Shown: positions 1 through 9,490 of the stretch, piece by piece
Position numbering within the stretch: the stretch's first letter is position 1
Layout of the letters: the number at the start of each line of letters is the position of its first letter
Source: Epilithonimonas bovis DSM 19482
GTDB taxonomy: Bacteria; Bacteroidota; Bacteroidia; Flavobacteriales; Weeksellaceae
Assembly: GCF_900108115.1 (NCBI RefSeq)
Contig: NZ_FTPU01000025.1
Span: forward strand, 1-48,377
Direction: 5' to 3'
DNA length: 48,377 bases
Translations under genes and position numbers: made by a program
The notes under the pieces: generated by a model
Databases searched by the model: none
The model's input: only the letters and a program-made list of their open reading frames with translations
What the model was told of the DNA's origin: nothing

Positions 1-1
1 T

Positions 2-313
2 GAAACCATAAAAGAATCGATTGATAATCAAAGCATTGTTTTCACGGATAAAAGCACATCATACGTTGATATTTCAGATTTTGTTGAACTTCATATCACC
101 GAAAAATCTGATAAAGAAACTACCAACGAAACCTTAAAATGGGTTCACATCACCATCAGCAATGCTAAAAGAAATCTATTGGGAAATTATCATAAAATCA
201 AAAGAAAATATCTTCAATTGTATCTCAACGAATTTATTTACAAACTAAATCGAAGATATTTCGGAGACAAACTATTCGAAAGGCTCATTATTGCTAATAT
301 TACAGCAGTATGA
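2..313 (+). CDS. IS1595-family transposase, C-terminal fragment
   Basis: This is an open frame running in from the left edge and ending at TGA 311-313, about 103 residues. The end of the protein (LKWVHITISNAKRNLLG, then KYLQLYLNEFIYKLNRRYFG) matches the C-terminal block of IS1595/ISXO2-like DDE transposases, which carry out cut-and-paste transposition. The N-terminal part, including the first catalytic acidic residues and the upstream terminal inverted repeat, lies outside the window. Whether the element is intact therefore cannot be judged. It sits about 100 bp upstream of the first gene of the polysaccharide locus, so it marks one border of that locus. The family assignment is by recall of conserved C-terminal sequence. 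Confidence 0.8.
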   Translation, partial: ETIKESIDNQSIVFTDKSTSYVDISDFVELHITEKSDKETTNETLKWVHITISNAKRNLLGNYHKIKRKYLQLYLNEFIYKLNRRYFGDKLFERLIIANITAV

Positions 314-361
314 TTAAAAACGGATATACATAAAATTCTATAAAAAGTGTTAAAAAAATAT

Positions 362-369
362 TAACTTTG
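362..369 (+). promoter_or_regulatory. Bacteroidetes -7 box (TAACTTTG) before the polysaccharide locus
   Basis: TAACTTTG matches the TAnnTTTG -7 consensus exactly and lies 43 bp before the first gene (412). No good TTG -33 element is visible at the usual 17-23 bp spacing, so it may be weak or activator dependent. It would drive the pglE/pglF-like pair and possibly the whole locus. Confidence 0.5.
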
Positions 370-411
370 GATAATAAATAAAAAGGGAAATTGTTACCTT
401 ATTTTATATAA

Positions 412-1545
412 ATGGAATCTAAAATATGGCTGTCGTCCCCACATATGGGAGGGCATGAAATGCAGTATATCCAAGAGGCTTTTGACCAAAACTGGGTTGC
501 GCCTCTGGGTAAAAATGTGGATGAATTTGAAATAGCTATCGAAACTTTCCTTGGTGAAAGCAACAGAGTGGCAGCCCTGAGTTCCGGTACTGCAGCATTG
601 CATCTGGCATTGGTACAGTTGGGTGTGGGATATGGCGATGAAGTTGTTTGCCAGTCTTTCACTTTCTCGGCTTCGGCCAACCCGATCAAATATTTGGGTG
701 CTACACCTGTTTTTGTAGATTCGGATCCGGACAACTGGAACATGTCGCCGGATTATCTGGAAGCTGCCCTTGTCGACAGAATTGCGAAAGGTAAGAAGCC
801 AAAGGCTGTGATTGTAGTCCACCTTTATGGTATGCCCGCCCGGATGGATGAGATTTTATCCATCTGCGAAAAATACAATATACCTTTGGTAGAGGACAGT
901 GCGGAAGCGTTGGGCTCTACTTATAAAGGCAGGAAATGTGGGACATTTGGAGAATTTGCTGTTCTTTCCTTTAACGGGAACAAGATTATAACGACCTCAG
1001 GTGGTGGCGCGCTTGTCTGCAAAACTGAGGAGGAAAAAGTAAAGACTATATTTTTATCCACCCAAGCCAGAGATCCTGCACCGTATTACCAGCATTCTGA
1101 AGTTGGATACAATTACAGACTTAGTAATATCTGTGCCGGGATAGGACGGGGGCAAATGCAAATTTTACCAGAGCGCATCTTGCAAAGAAGGGCTAATCAT
1201 GATTTCTACGAGAACCTTTTTCGAGATACAGAAGCTGTAACTGTTTTTACAGAAGCGAATGAGGACTATTACTCCAACCATTGGCTCAGTAGTATTACCA
1301 TAGATGGGAGCTTGACTTCCAAAACCAATTATGATATGATGGCTGCTTTTGCAGCGCAAAATATAGAGACCAGGCCTCTTTGGAAGCCTATGCACCTTCA
1401 ACCGGTTTTTAAAGATTGTCCGTATTACGGAGAAACCGTTGCTGAAGATTTATTTAACAGAGGGCTGTGTCTGCCTTCTGGTTCCAATTTAACCAATGAT
1501 GATAAAAAAAGAATTAATGATGTTATAAGCAATTACCAATTTTAA
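412..1545 (+). CDS. DegT/DnrJ/EryC1 family sugar aminotransferase, PglE-like
   Basis: This is a 377-residue, full-length PLP-dependent sugar-nucleotide aminotransferase. The N-terminus (LSSPHMGGHEMQYIQEAF, then NWVAPLG) closely resembles Campylobacter PglE, which transfers an amino group to the 4-keto sugar made by PglF and yields UDP-4-amino-4,6-dideoxy-N-acetylglucosamine. The PLP-binding lysine is K191 in SFNGNKIITTSGGG, and the SSGTAALHLAL segment near residue 57 forms the phosphate-binding part. It is cytoplasmic. The next gene, 16 bp downstream, is a PglF-like dehydratase, so the two steps are paired. ATG 412 gives the usual family start. No acetyltransferase (PglD) is visible in the window, so the final sugar may keep a free amino group or be modified by an enzyme encoded elsewhere. 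Confidence 0.9.
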   Translation: MESKIWLSSPHMGGHEMQYIQEAFDQNWVAPLGKNVDEFEIAIETFLGESNRVAALSSGTAALHLALVQLGVGYGDEVVCQSFTFSASANPIKYLGATPVFVDSDPDNWNMSPDYLEAALVDRIAKGKKPKAVIVVHLYGMPARMDEILSICEKYNIPLVEDSAEALGSTYKGRKCGTFGEFAVLSFNGNKIITTSGGGALVCKTEEEKVKTIFLSTQARDPAPYYQHSEVGYNYRLSNICAGIGRGQMQILPERILQRRANHDFYENLFRDTEAVTVFTEANEDYYSNHWLSSITIDGSLTSKTNYDMMAAFAAQNIETRPLWKPMHLQPVFKDCPYYGETVAEDLFNRGLCLPSGSNLTNDDKKRINDVISNYQF

Positions 1546-1561
1546 ATCGCTCACCAAACGA

Positions 1562-3493
1562 ATGGAGAAGGCCAAAAATCGTAAACGATTTTCACTGAAT
1601 GACAATGTATTGTACCTTGCAGATTTCAAATTTTTGCCAAGATGGGTTATATTAATTATAGATCTTTTTATAATCCTGGTTTCAATATTGATTTCGCACC
1701 TGTTGATTCTTAACCTGCATGTCAGCCACTACCGGATATTTCCGTTAAGTTACGTTTTTCTTTTCGTCATAGGCGTCAATGTTTTGTATATGTATATATT
1801 CAAGACATACCTTGGTGTTATAAGGCACTCTACCTTTGTAGACCTTTTTAAAATTTTTACTGCTAATATCTGCAGTATCCTCACAGTAATTGCGGTTAAT
1901 TACATTTACTATCTCGGCACCGGAGAAAAAGTTGTGTTGATTCCTTTTTTAGGGCTTTATTTTGCTATTTCGTGCCTTTTGCTTTTTGTTTTCCGATTAT
2001 TTGTGAAAGGCATTTTTAATATAGTTAAAGAAAATAAACGTAGTGCCAGCCGCAAAAAGATTTATATACTGGGCGATGATGATACCTCTGTAGCCATAGC
2101 GCAAGTTATACTGTCTAATCCCAATCTGCCATTTGATATCAGGGGATTTATTTCTTATCATGACAAAAAAGTCAATATCAAACTCCTGGACCGGAAAATA
2201 CTGACGAAGGCAGATTTTATCAGCCAGCTCAAAAATAGCAAGATTGATGTGAGCGGTGTTTTGGTGATCAAGGAGGCACTGCAGAAAGACGATCTGGATT
2301 TTTGGGTCAATGTTTTTCTTGAAAATAATCTTAAGATTTACAAGTCGCCCAACATGCAAAAGCTAAGGAGCAAAGAAATTATCAATAATCTTAAAACCAT
2401 CCAGATAGAAGACCTACTTAATCGTAAGCCTATCAAACTGGATAATACCGAGGTTAAAAAAAGGCATTTTCAGAAAACCGTTTTGGTAACCGGCGGTGCA
2501 GGCTCTATCGGGAAAGAAATCGTAAGGCAGGTTGCACTTTTAGAGCCCATGCAGATTATTATTCTCGATCAGTCCGAGACACCGCTCTATGACACCGAGC
2601 TTGAGATGAAAGAACTCTATCCAGATATTAATTTTAAATTTATCCTGGCTGATATTTCCAATTATAGCCGACTGGAACCTATTTTTAAAAAATATCAGTT
2701 CTCCATGGTTTATCATGCCGCTGCCTATAAACATGTCCCCTTGGTTGAAGAGAATCCTCATGAGGCTGTCCTTGTTAATGTATTGGGGACCAAAAATCTT
2801 TCTTTACTAGCCTGCAAGTATAAAGTCAACCGTTTTGTGATGGTATCCACTGATAAAGCGGTTAATCCTACCAACGTAATGGGTGCCTCTAAAAGAGTTG
2901 CAGAACTGTTTGTGCAGTCTTTGCAGAATTATGAAAACAACAGTACTAAATTTATTACCACAAGATTCGGAAATGTATTAGGGTCGAATGGCTCTGTCAT
3001 ACCGCATTTTCGTAAGCAGATAGAAAAGGGTGGACCTGTTACTATTACGCATCCCAATATTGTCCGCTATTTTATGACGATTGCAGAGGCCTGTGAGCTG
3101 GTTCTACATGCAGGTACAATGGGAACGGGTGGCGAAATCTATGTTTTTGATATGGGCGACCCGGTGAAGATTTTGGATTTGGCTAAGCGCATGATCAAAT
3201 TGTCCGGACTGGAACCCAATGATGATATCAAAATTATCTATACCGGTTTGAGGCCCGGCGAAAAACTGTACGAAGAATTGTTGAGTGATAATGCCAAAAC
3301 GCTCCCTACTTCGCATGAGAAGATTATGATATCAAAAGACCCATCCATGCATTTTTCGGAAATCGACGAACTCACAGAACTGGTTATCAGTTATTCTAAA
3401 AAAGAAGAGAAGCAGGAGATCGTAAAAGTCCTAAAATGTATCGTTAAAGAATTTAAAAGCAATAATTCGATCTATGAATCGTTAGATCAATAA
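1562..3493 (+). CDS. Membrane-bound UDP-GlcNAc 4,6-dehydratase, PglF/CapD-like
   Basis: This is a 643-residue polysaccharide biosynthesis protein of the CapD/PglF/WbpM family. About four transmembrane helices lie in residues 28-150. A Rossmann-like CoA-binding-type domain follows (YILGDDD at 168), then the catalytic SDR domain from about 305. The NAD-binding motif is TGGAGSIG (310-317). The active site reads STDKAV (429-434) with M440 and K444, the altered M-x3-K form of the YxxxK motif typical of this dehydratase group. It converts UDP-GlcNAc to the 4-keto-6-deoxy sugar at the inner membrane face, the substrate for the preceding aminotransferase. Length and domain order match full-length family members, so it is not the short soluble FlaA1/PseB type. 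Confidence 0.92.
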   Translation: MEKAKNRKRFSLNDNVLYLADFKFLPRWVILIIDLFIILVSILISHLLILNLHVSHYRIFPLSYVFLFVIGVNVLYMYIFKTYLGVIRHSTFVDLFKIFTANICSILTVIAVNYIYYLGTGEKVVLIPFLGLYFAISCLLLFVFRLFVKGIFNIVKENKRSASRKKIYILGDDDTSVAIAQVILSNPNLPFDIRGFISYHDKKVNIKLLDRKILTKADFISQLKNSKIDVSGVLVIKEALQKDDLDFWVNVFLENNLKIYKSPNMQKLRSKEIINNLKTIQIEDLLNRKPIKLDNTEVKKRHFQKTVLVTGGAGSIGKEIVRQVALLEPMQIIILDQSETPLYDTELEMKELYPDINFKFILADISNYSRLEPIFKKYQFSMVYHAAAYKHVPLVEENPHEAVLVNVLGTKNLSLLACKYKVNRFVMVSTDKAVNPTNVMGASKRVAELFVQSLQNYENNSTKFITTRFGNVLGSNGSVIPHFRKQIEKGGPVTITHPNIVRYFMTIAEACELVLHAGTMGTGGEIYVFDMGDPVKILDLAKRMIKLSGLEPNDDIKIIYTGLRPGEKLYEELLSDNAKTLPTSHEKIMISKDPSMHFSEIDELTELVISYSKKEEKQEIVKVLKCIVKEFKSNNSIYESLDQ

Positions 3494-3501
3494 GAATCCC
3501 C

Positions 3502-3509
3502 TATATTTG
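3502..3509 (+). promoter_or_regulatory. -7 box (TATATTTG) before wza
   Basis: TATATTTG is an exact TAnnTTTG match in the 44-bp gap between the dehydratase and the export lipoprotein, 28 bp before its ATG. It suggests a second promoter giving export genes their own transcription. No convincing TTG -33 box was seen, so this is tentative. Confidence 0.45.
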
Positions 3510-3537
3510 CAAAACTTAAGAATTTTATAAATCCTAT

Positions 3538-4341
3538 ATGAGAAAAATCTTATCCATAATTCTTATGGCAGCTGTATTTTGCGTCATTTTTTCATGTAAA
3601 CCAAGGACAGACATTGATTATCTGCAAAATATAGAGCAAACAGCCATTGATGCATCGGTACAAAGCTCTAATTTTACCATACAGCCGGGTGATATGCTGA
3701 TGATATCGGTTACGGCAAAAGATAACGAAGTCGCGAAGCCTTTTAACCAGAATTATTCTTCCAGCGATATTTCTCAGTATTCTCTTCCCAGTAATAACCT
3801 GTCTATGCAGGGACAATCTTCGGTCTCGGGGCCTACCTATATTGTAGATTCTAAAGGGAATATCCAGTTTCCTATTTTGGGTGAACTCAATACCAATGGC
3901 AAAACTACCGAACAATTCCGTGATGATATTAAGGAACTCCTGACCAGATATATAAAAAATCCAGGTGTTAACATCCGTACCACCAATTTTAAGATTACTG
4001 TTTTGGGAGAAGTGAACAAGCCGGGCGCTTATGTGATCCCAGACGGGCAATCCATGAGTGTGTTGGGCGCTTTAGGTTTGGCAGGCGATCTTACCATCTA
4101 TGGGCAGCGTAAAAATGTTTTAATTGTTCGTAATGTGGATGGCGCCACTACCAAGCAATATATAGATTTAACTGACGCAGCTTCATTTAACTCACCCTAT
4201 TACTATGTTAAACAAAATGATGTGATCTATGTAACGCCAAATAAGACCAGGAAAAATTCCTCTTCTTATGGCCCGCAGACAGGTATATTTATTTCGATTG
4301 CATCTGTAGTTGTGGGACTTTTAGCTTTAATCTTCAGGTAG
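3538..4341 (+). CDS. Polysaccharide export lipoprotein, Wza-like
   Basis: This 267-residue protein is an outer-membrane polysaccharide exporter of the Wza/OPX family. The signal peptide ends in a lipobox-like IFSC with C20 as the probable lipidated cysteine. The Poly_export domain begins near residue 47 (FTIQPGDMLMISVTAK), and an SLBB-type segment follows (ITVLGEVNKPGAYVIPDG, about residues 151-170). The C-terminus has one hydrophobic helix (GIFISIASVVVGLLALIF) and no long Wza alpha-barrel domain, a layout common in Bacteroidetes. It should form the periplasmic/outer-membrane channel with the Wzc-like protein encoded next. The 127 bp that follow before the Wzc gene hold no clear promoter or terminator. 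Confidence 0.92.
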   Translation: MRKILSIILMAAVFCVIFSCKPRTDIDYLQNIEQTAIDASVQSSNFTIQPGDMLMISVTAKDNEVAKPFNQNYSSSDISQYSLPSNNLSMQGQSSVSGPTYIVDSKGNIQFPILGELNTNGKTTEQFRDDIKELLTRYIKNPGVNIRTTNFKITVLGEVNKPGAYVIPDGQSMSVLGALGLAGDLTIYGQRKNVLIVRNVDGATTKQYIDLTDAASFNSPYYYVKQNDVIYVTPNKTRKNSSSYGPQTGIFISIASVVVGLLALIFR

Positions 4342-4468
4342 TGTACACTTTTTTAGAAATAATTTTATGAATAGTGGCACTATGCGTCATATCTAAGTAT
4401 CAATTTACTTTTCTAAATTTAAGTTTATTTTAAAGTTCATCATTTAATAAAAATTTTTATATCATCTA

Positions 4469-6826
4469 ATGAATAACGTCAACGATAACGAAGCCCCAAT
4501 AGACCTGCAGGATTTAATCAAACCCTACCTCAAACGCTGGTATTGGTTTCTGATTGGGTTTATAGTTTTTGTTTTATTAGGTATTATTTATATTAAAACA
4601 ACAGCGCCGGTTTATAAAATTGAATCGACTGTCCTCATTAAAGATGCAAAGAAAATGTCCAGCGCTTCCGGCGATTTTGGTGTTTTAGCTGGATTAGGTG
4701 GTTTTGCAGGTATGGGGACTAACAGTATAGAGAACGAACTGGAGATTTTCAAATCGAGAAGGATTATAGAGGATGTTATTAAGGACCTTAAATTACAGGT
4801 GCCTCTATATTCCCGTGAAAAATATTACAATGTAGAATTGTATAAAGACACGGCTCCCTTTAATATTTATGTAGTTAATGAGAAACCGGATGAGGAGTTG
4901 CCAAAGAAACCTATTGATATAAAAATAGAAGGTGATAAAATTACGCTGTTTTCCAAAGAACTGAAAAAAGATGTTGTAGGCTCTTTCAATAAAACCATAA
5001 GCCTGCCTTATGTCAATATAATCATCACTAAAAACCCGGGCTTTAATCAGCGTAAGGTTAAAAAGATGAAGATGGATGACTTTTTCTTTACTTATTCTGA
5101 TATTGATGGTTTAGTTGATGATTATCAGGAAAATCTAAATGTTGATTTGACTGATAAAGATGCCACAGTGATTGGTTTATCCATGAATTATTCTAATAAG
5201 GATAAAGCCAAGGACTTTATGAATGACCTAGTGAACAAATATAACCTGTATGCTACGTCAGATAAGAATACAGAATCTAAGAAAACCAAAGATTTTATTG
5301 ATGATCGGATAACACTCATTTCCAAAGAACTGGGTGATGTGGAAAATCAAAAAGAACAGTTTAAAATTGCCAATGATGTGGTAGATATACCCACTGAAGC
5401 TAAGATGAATCTTCAGATTGCTACAGAGGCCAATAAGAACCAGGTCGAAAATGATACCCAGATTGAGCTGACCAACATCCTTATCAAATATATCAATTCC
5501 CCGGAAAACCAGTACCAGGTGATTCCCACTAATATAGGCATTGACAATTCTGCGGCGACGTCCAATATTTCTGCTTATAATAAACTGGTTCTTGACCGAA
5601 ACCGTATGCTGGAGAATGCCACTCCGGAGAACCCGATTGTGATCGAAATCACCCGGGAAATTAATTCTTTAAAGACAGCTCTTAAAGAAAGTTTGTATAA
5701 AACGCTCAATACCCTAAAAATTAACAGGCAAAAAATTGCTGGTTTTGAAAATAAGGCAGAGAATAAAATCAGTGAATTTCCGCGTCAGGAAAAGCTGTTC
5801 CGCAGCATTGAGCGCCAACAGCAGATTAAGGAAAACCTATTCCTCCTGCTATTGCAAAAAAGGGAGGAGGCAGCCATTACCCTTGCCATTACGTCTGATA
5901 AGGCGAGGGTGGTGGACTATGCTTACGTGGAAAAAAAACCAGTGGCTCCAAAAAAGATGATTATCCTGCTGGCCTCTGCATTGTTAGGCTTGGCTTTGCC
6001 GTTTGGTTTGATTTACCTTAAAGAGCTCCTCAATAATAAATTGATTGATAAGCACGATCTTGAAAAACTTTCTACTGCTTCTGTACTTGCTGAGATCCCA
6101 AGGGTGACTAGCCGTGAGAACGAACTCATCCAGCATAATGATGTGAGCCCACTTGCAGAATCTTTCCGTATTTTAGTTACGAATATCCGATTTATGCTGC
6201 CTAAGAAGGATGGTGCTAAGGTTATTTTTGTGACCTCCAGTGTGAAAGGTGAAGGTAAAACATTTGTCTCAGTTAATCTTTCCTTAGCATTAGCCACCGC
6301 ACAGAGTAAGGTCTTGGTTATAGGTTCTGATATCCGAAATCCTCAGTTGCAGCGTTATAACCCTTCGATGAAAGGCGCTAAAGGGCTTGCTGAGTACCTG
6401 CATGGGGATGTTAATGATGCGCATTCTATCATCCATCCAAGTGGCTTTAACCCCCATTGCGATTTTATCTATTCGGGCAGCATCCCGCCGAACCCGGCAG
6501 ATCTGTTGCAGAATGGGCGTTACGAGCAGTTGCTTGATGCGGTTAAGAATGATTACCAATATATCATCCTGGATACCGCACCATTGATGCTTGTAACAGA
6601 TTCTCTTTTAATAGCCGATGTGGCAGATGCTACGGTGTATGTAACCCGTTCTGAAGTCACAGAAAAAGCTTATATCGAGTTTGCCAATAACCAAATTGAT
6701 AGCCTGAAAATAAAAAATGTTGGATTTGTATTGAATGATGTGCATAAGACCAATTTTGGATATGGTAACAAGTATGGATACGGTTATCAGGCAGAAGAGA
6801 AAAAGTGGTGGCAGATATTTAAATAA
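4469..6826 (+). CDS. Wzc-like polysaccharide co-polymerase with tyrosine kinase domain
   Basis: This 785-residue inner-membrane protein combines a Wzz chain-length domain and a BY-kinase. TM1 is at about residues 24-43. A large periplasmic region with coiled-coil character lies between about 240 and 490, and TM2 is at about 496-520 ([17 protein letters not shown]). The cytoplasmic kinase follows: Walker A VKGEGKT at 592-598 and the A' motif [12 protein letters not shown], where bacterial tyrosine kinases have a conserved DxDxR-like segment. Walker B is YIILDTAP around D702. The tail is tyrosine rich ([13 protein letters not shown]), the expected autophosphorylation cluster. It controls polymer length and export with Wza. 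No cognate Wzb-type phosphatase gene lies in the window. Note that the A' motif reads S-D-I-R rather than D-x-D-x-R. Confidence 0.93.
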   Translation: MNNVNDNEAPIDLQDLIKPYLKRWYWFLIGFIVFVLLGIIYIKTTAPVYKIESTVLIKDAKKMSSASGDFGVLAGLGGFAGMGTNSIENELEIFKSRRIIEDVIKDLKLQVPLYSREKYYNVELYKDTAPFNIYVVNEKPDEELPKKPIDIKIEGDKITLFSKELKKDVVGSFNKTISLPYVNIIITKNPGFNQRKVKKMKMDDFFFTYSDIDGLVDDYQENLNVDLTDKDATVIGLSMNYSNKDKAKDFMNDLVNKYNLYATSDKNTESKKTKDFIDDRITLISKELGDVENQKEQFKIANDVVDIPTEAKMNLQIATEANKNQVENDTQIELTNILIKYINSPENQYQVIPTNIGIDNSAATSNISAYNKLVLDRNRMLENATPENPIVIEITREINSLKTALKESLYKTLNTLKINRQKIAGFENKAENKISEFPRQEKLFRSIERQQQIKENLFLLLLQKREEAAITLAITSDKARVVDYAYVEKKPVAPKKMIILLASALLGLALPFGLIYLKELLNNKLIDKHDLEKLSTASVLAEIPRVTSRENELIQHNDVSPLAESFRILVTNIRFMLPKKDGAKVIFVTSSVKGEGKTFVSVNLSLALATAQSKVLVIGSDIRNPQLQRYNPSMKGAKGLAEYLHGDVNDAHSIIHPSGFNPHCDFIYSGSIPPNPADLLQNGRYEQLLDAVKNDYQYIILDTAPLMLVTDSLLIADVADATVYVTRSEVTEKAYIEFANNQIDSLKIKNVGFVLNDVHKTNFGYGNKYGYGYQAEEKKWWQIFK

Positions 6827-6869
6827 TAAACAAACTTAGCCATATTCTAATATGTCTAACAGCGAATAA

Positions 6870-8321
6870 ATGTCGAAATCACTAAAGACTAATTTTGTTT
6901 ATAACCTTATAAACACTAGTTTAGGAATACTTTTTCCTATCATATCTTTTCCTTATGCATCAAGAATATTGATGGCAAAAGGCATTGGTGAAGTTAACTT
7001 TTTCCAGTCTATTGTTCAATATATAGTACTTTTTACATCTTTAGGTATTCCCATGTATGCCATCCGCGAAGTTGCTAAAATAAGAGATAATAAAGCTGAA
7101 AGGAATAATACCTTATTGGAAATCCTTATTCTCAATTTAGTATTTACAATAGTTGGTTATATTGCTGTTTTTATTATCATTAATACAGTAGCCAAGGTTC
7201 AGGTTAATATCCCTCTCTTTCTTGTTTTGAGTTTCTCTATTATCCTAACAACAATCGGCTGTGATTGGTTTTATCAGGCTATAGAAGATTTTAAGTATAT
7301 AACCATAAGAGGAATTGTTGTAAGAAGTTGTGCGCTTGTATTTTTGTTTGTATTTGTAAGGACAGAGAAAGATCTGTTGTATTACGCAATAAGCATAACT
7401 ATAGGTAGTTTAGGAGGTAACGTATTTAATTTTTTCAGGTTAAAGAAGTATGTTGAATTTTCCGAATTATTTACAGGTAATCTGAAACCATTCAGGCATT
7501 TTAAGCCAGTTTTGAGAATCTTCATGCTTAATCTGATTATCAGTATTTATATTAATCTTAATGTTATTATGTTAGGATTTATGAAGAATAACGAAAGTGT
7601 TGGATTTTTCACTTCTGCCACAAAGTTAACACAGGTTATTTTAACAATTGTTACATCTTTGGGAACTGTTCTGTTGCCGCGGATGTCTCATATGATTTCT
7701 AATAATCTGATGGATGAATTTAAGGTGCTAGCACAAAAATCATTAGACTTTATCATTATGGTGACATTACCTATTATGATGGGCTTAATATTATTGGCGG
7801 ATTACTTGATCATGATGTTCTGTGGTTCTGATTATATACCTGCTATACCTACTTTGCAAATTCTTGCGCCTATTATCCTCTTTATTGGTGTTTCTAATGT
7901 TTTTGGTATTCAGATTTTGTATCCCCAAGGGAAAGAGCGTATTGTTATTTTTGCAACAGCAGCAGGTGCCGTTGTTAATTTTATAATGAATCTCTGGTTG
8001 GTCCCAAAATATAGCCAAGATGGTGCGGCAATTGCAACCTTTGTTGCCGAACTTTTGGTTACCGGACTTATGTGTTTGATTGGCAGGAGATTACTTTGGG
8101 TAAGCTGGCAAAAAAGCTATTGGACTTATATAATCGCAACTTTGATAATGGGGGCGGTTATTTATATAATAAAATTGCTTAATTTTAATTTTGTTATAGA
8201 TTTTATGACTTGTATAGGAGCTGGTTCTATTGTTTATTTTATCATTTTAATTATAACAAAAGATCCTTTTTATCTTATCGCAAAGAATTTGATTTTCAGT
8301 AAATTAAAACTAAAAAAATAA
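6870..8321 (+). CDS. Wzx-type polysaccharide flippase
   Basis: This 483-residue protein is almost entirely hydrophobic, with about 12-14 predicted membrane helices. It is a member of the MOP/MATE-like polysaccharide transporter group. The N-terminal pattern is characteristic of O-antigen flippases: NLINTSLGILFPIISFPYAS, GIGEVNFFQS and SLGIPMYAIREVAK. It would move the undecaprenyl-linked repeat unit from the cytoplasmic to the periplasmic side of the inner membrane. Its stop is only 2 bp before the glf start, so the two are translationally close. Base composition is more AT-rich than the preceding export genes, consistent with the start of the variable part of the locus. Confidence 0.93.
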   Translation: MSKSLKTNFVYNLINTSLGILFPIISFPYASRILMAKGIGEVNFFQSIVQYIVLFTSLGIPMYAIREVAKIRDNKAERNNTLLEILILNLVFTIVGYIAVFIIINTVAKVQVNIPLFLVLSFSIILTTIGCDWFYQAIEDFKYITIRGIVVRSCALVFLFVFVRTEKDLLYYAISITIGSLGGNVFNFFRLKKYVEFSELFTGNLKPFRHFKPVLRIFMLNLIISIYINLNVIMLGFMKNNESVGFFTSATKLTQVILTIVTSLGTVLLPRMSHMISNNLMDEFKVLAQKSLDFIIMVTLPIMMGLILLADYLIMMFCGSDYIPAIPTLQILAPIILFIGVSNVFGIQILYPQGKERIVIFATAAGAVVNFIMNLWLVPKYSQDGAAIATFVAELLVTGLMCLIGRRLLWVSWQKSYWTYIIATLIMGAVIYIIKLLNFNFVIDFMTCIGAGSIVYFIILIITKDPFYLIAKNLIFSKLKLKK

Positions 8322-8323
8322 CT

Positions 8324-9457
8324 ATGAAATACGATTATTTAATCGTTGGGGCTGGCCTCTATGGTGCTACCTTTGCTCACTTAGCAAAAAAGGCAGGCAA
8401 AACATGCCTCGTTATAGACAGGAGGCCACATATTGGCGGTAATATCTACTGCGAGAATGTTGAAGGTATTAATGTGCATAAATACGGTGCACATATTTTC
8501 CACACCTCAAATAAAAAGGTTTGGGATTTTGTTAACTCTATTGTAGAGTTTAATCGTTATACCAATAGTCCGGTTGCTAATTATAAAGGGGATTATTTTA
8601 ATCTGCCTTTTAACATGAATACCTTTTACCAGATGTGGGGTGTAAAAACACCGGCTGAAGCCAAAGCTAAAATCGAAGAACAAAAACAGGATGCTGTAGA
8701 AAAGATGAAAGCTGCAGGGATTGAAGAACCCCGTAATCTGGAAGAGCAGGCCATTCTGCTGATTGGTAAAGACATCTATGAAAAATTAATAAAAGGTTAC
8801 ACAGAAAAACAATGGGGCAGGCCAGCCACAGAGATCCCTGCATTTATTATCAAGCGTTTGCCTGTGAGGTTTGTCTATGACAACAATTATTTTAATGACA
8901 AATACCAGGGTATCCCGATTGGTGGATATAATAAACTGATCGAAGGCTTGCTGGAAGGAACAGAAGTACAATGCAACATCGACTTTTTGTCCAACAAAGA
9001 GCAGTATGAAGATCTTGCGGATAAAATTCTTTTCACAGGCGCGATTGATGAGTTTTTCGGATACAAATTTGGAAAGCTGGCTTACCGTACGATTAGTTTT
9101 GAACATGAGGTTCATGAAGTCTCTAATTATCAAGGTAATGCCGTGATTAACTATACAGAAGCGGAAGTGCCTTATACCAGGATCATAGAACATAAGCATT
9201 TTGAGATGTTTGGTGAGGAGGTGGAAAAGAATCCCAAAACAATCATCTCAAAAGAATATTCTACAGAATGGAAAGAAGGCATGGAGCCGTATTATCCGAT
9301 CAATGATGCCGAAAACAATGCACTGTACCAGCAATATAAAGCTTTGGCAGATCAAAATGAGAAATATATCTTTGGCGGAAGGCTGGCAGAGTACAAATAT
9401 TATGATATGGCTCCGGTGGTAGAGTTGGTGATGGAAAAATTCAAAAATCACCTGTAA
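8324..9457 (+). CDS. glf: UDP-galactopyranose mutase
   Basis: This is a 377-residue flavoenzyme that interconverts UDP-galactopyranose and UDP-galactofuranose, supplying Galf to the polymer. The FAD dinucleotide-binding motif is at the N-terminus (YLIVGAGLYGATFA, residues 5-18). DRRPHIGGNIY follows (about 32-42), then the family-typical HKYGAHIFHT and the substrate-site region KGYTEKQWGRP. GGYNKLIEG and the C-terminal FGGRLAEYKYYDM motif complete the match. Length is normal for Glf. It is visibly less AT-rich than its neighbours on both sides, so it may have a different history. Its presence predicts galactofuranose in the polysaccharide. Which transferase adds it cannot be told from sequence alone; the GT2 proteins downstream are the candidates. 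Confidence 0.96.
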   Translation: MKYDYLIVGAGLYGATFAHLAKKAGKTCLVIDRRPHIGGNIYCENVEGINVHKYGAHIFHTSNKKVWDFVNSIVEFNRYTNSPVANYKGDYFNLPFNMNTFYQMWGVKTPAEAKAKIEEQKQDAVEKMKAAGIEEPRNLEEQAILLIGKDIYEKLIKGYTEKQWGRPATEIPAFIIKRLPVRFVYDNNYFNDKYQGIPIGGYNKLIEGLLEGTEVQCNIDFLSNKEQYEDLADKILFTGAIDEFFGYKFGKLAYRTISFEHEVHEVSNYQGNAVINYTEAEVPYTRIIEHKHFEMFGEEVEKNPKTIISKEYSTEWKEGMEPYYPINDAENNALYQQYKALADQNEKYIFGGRLAEYKYYDMAPVVELVMEKFKNHL

Positions 9458-9490
9458 TTGTATTGTGGTAATTAATAAGTTGTCATAACA

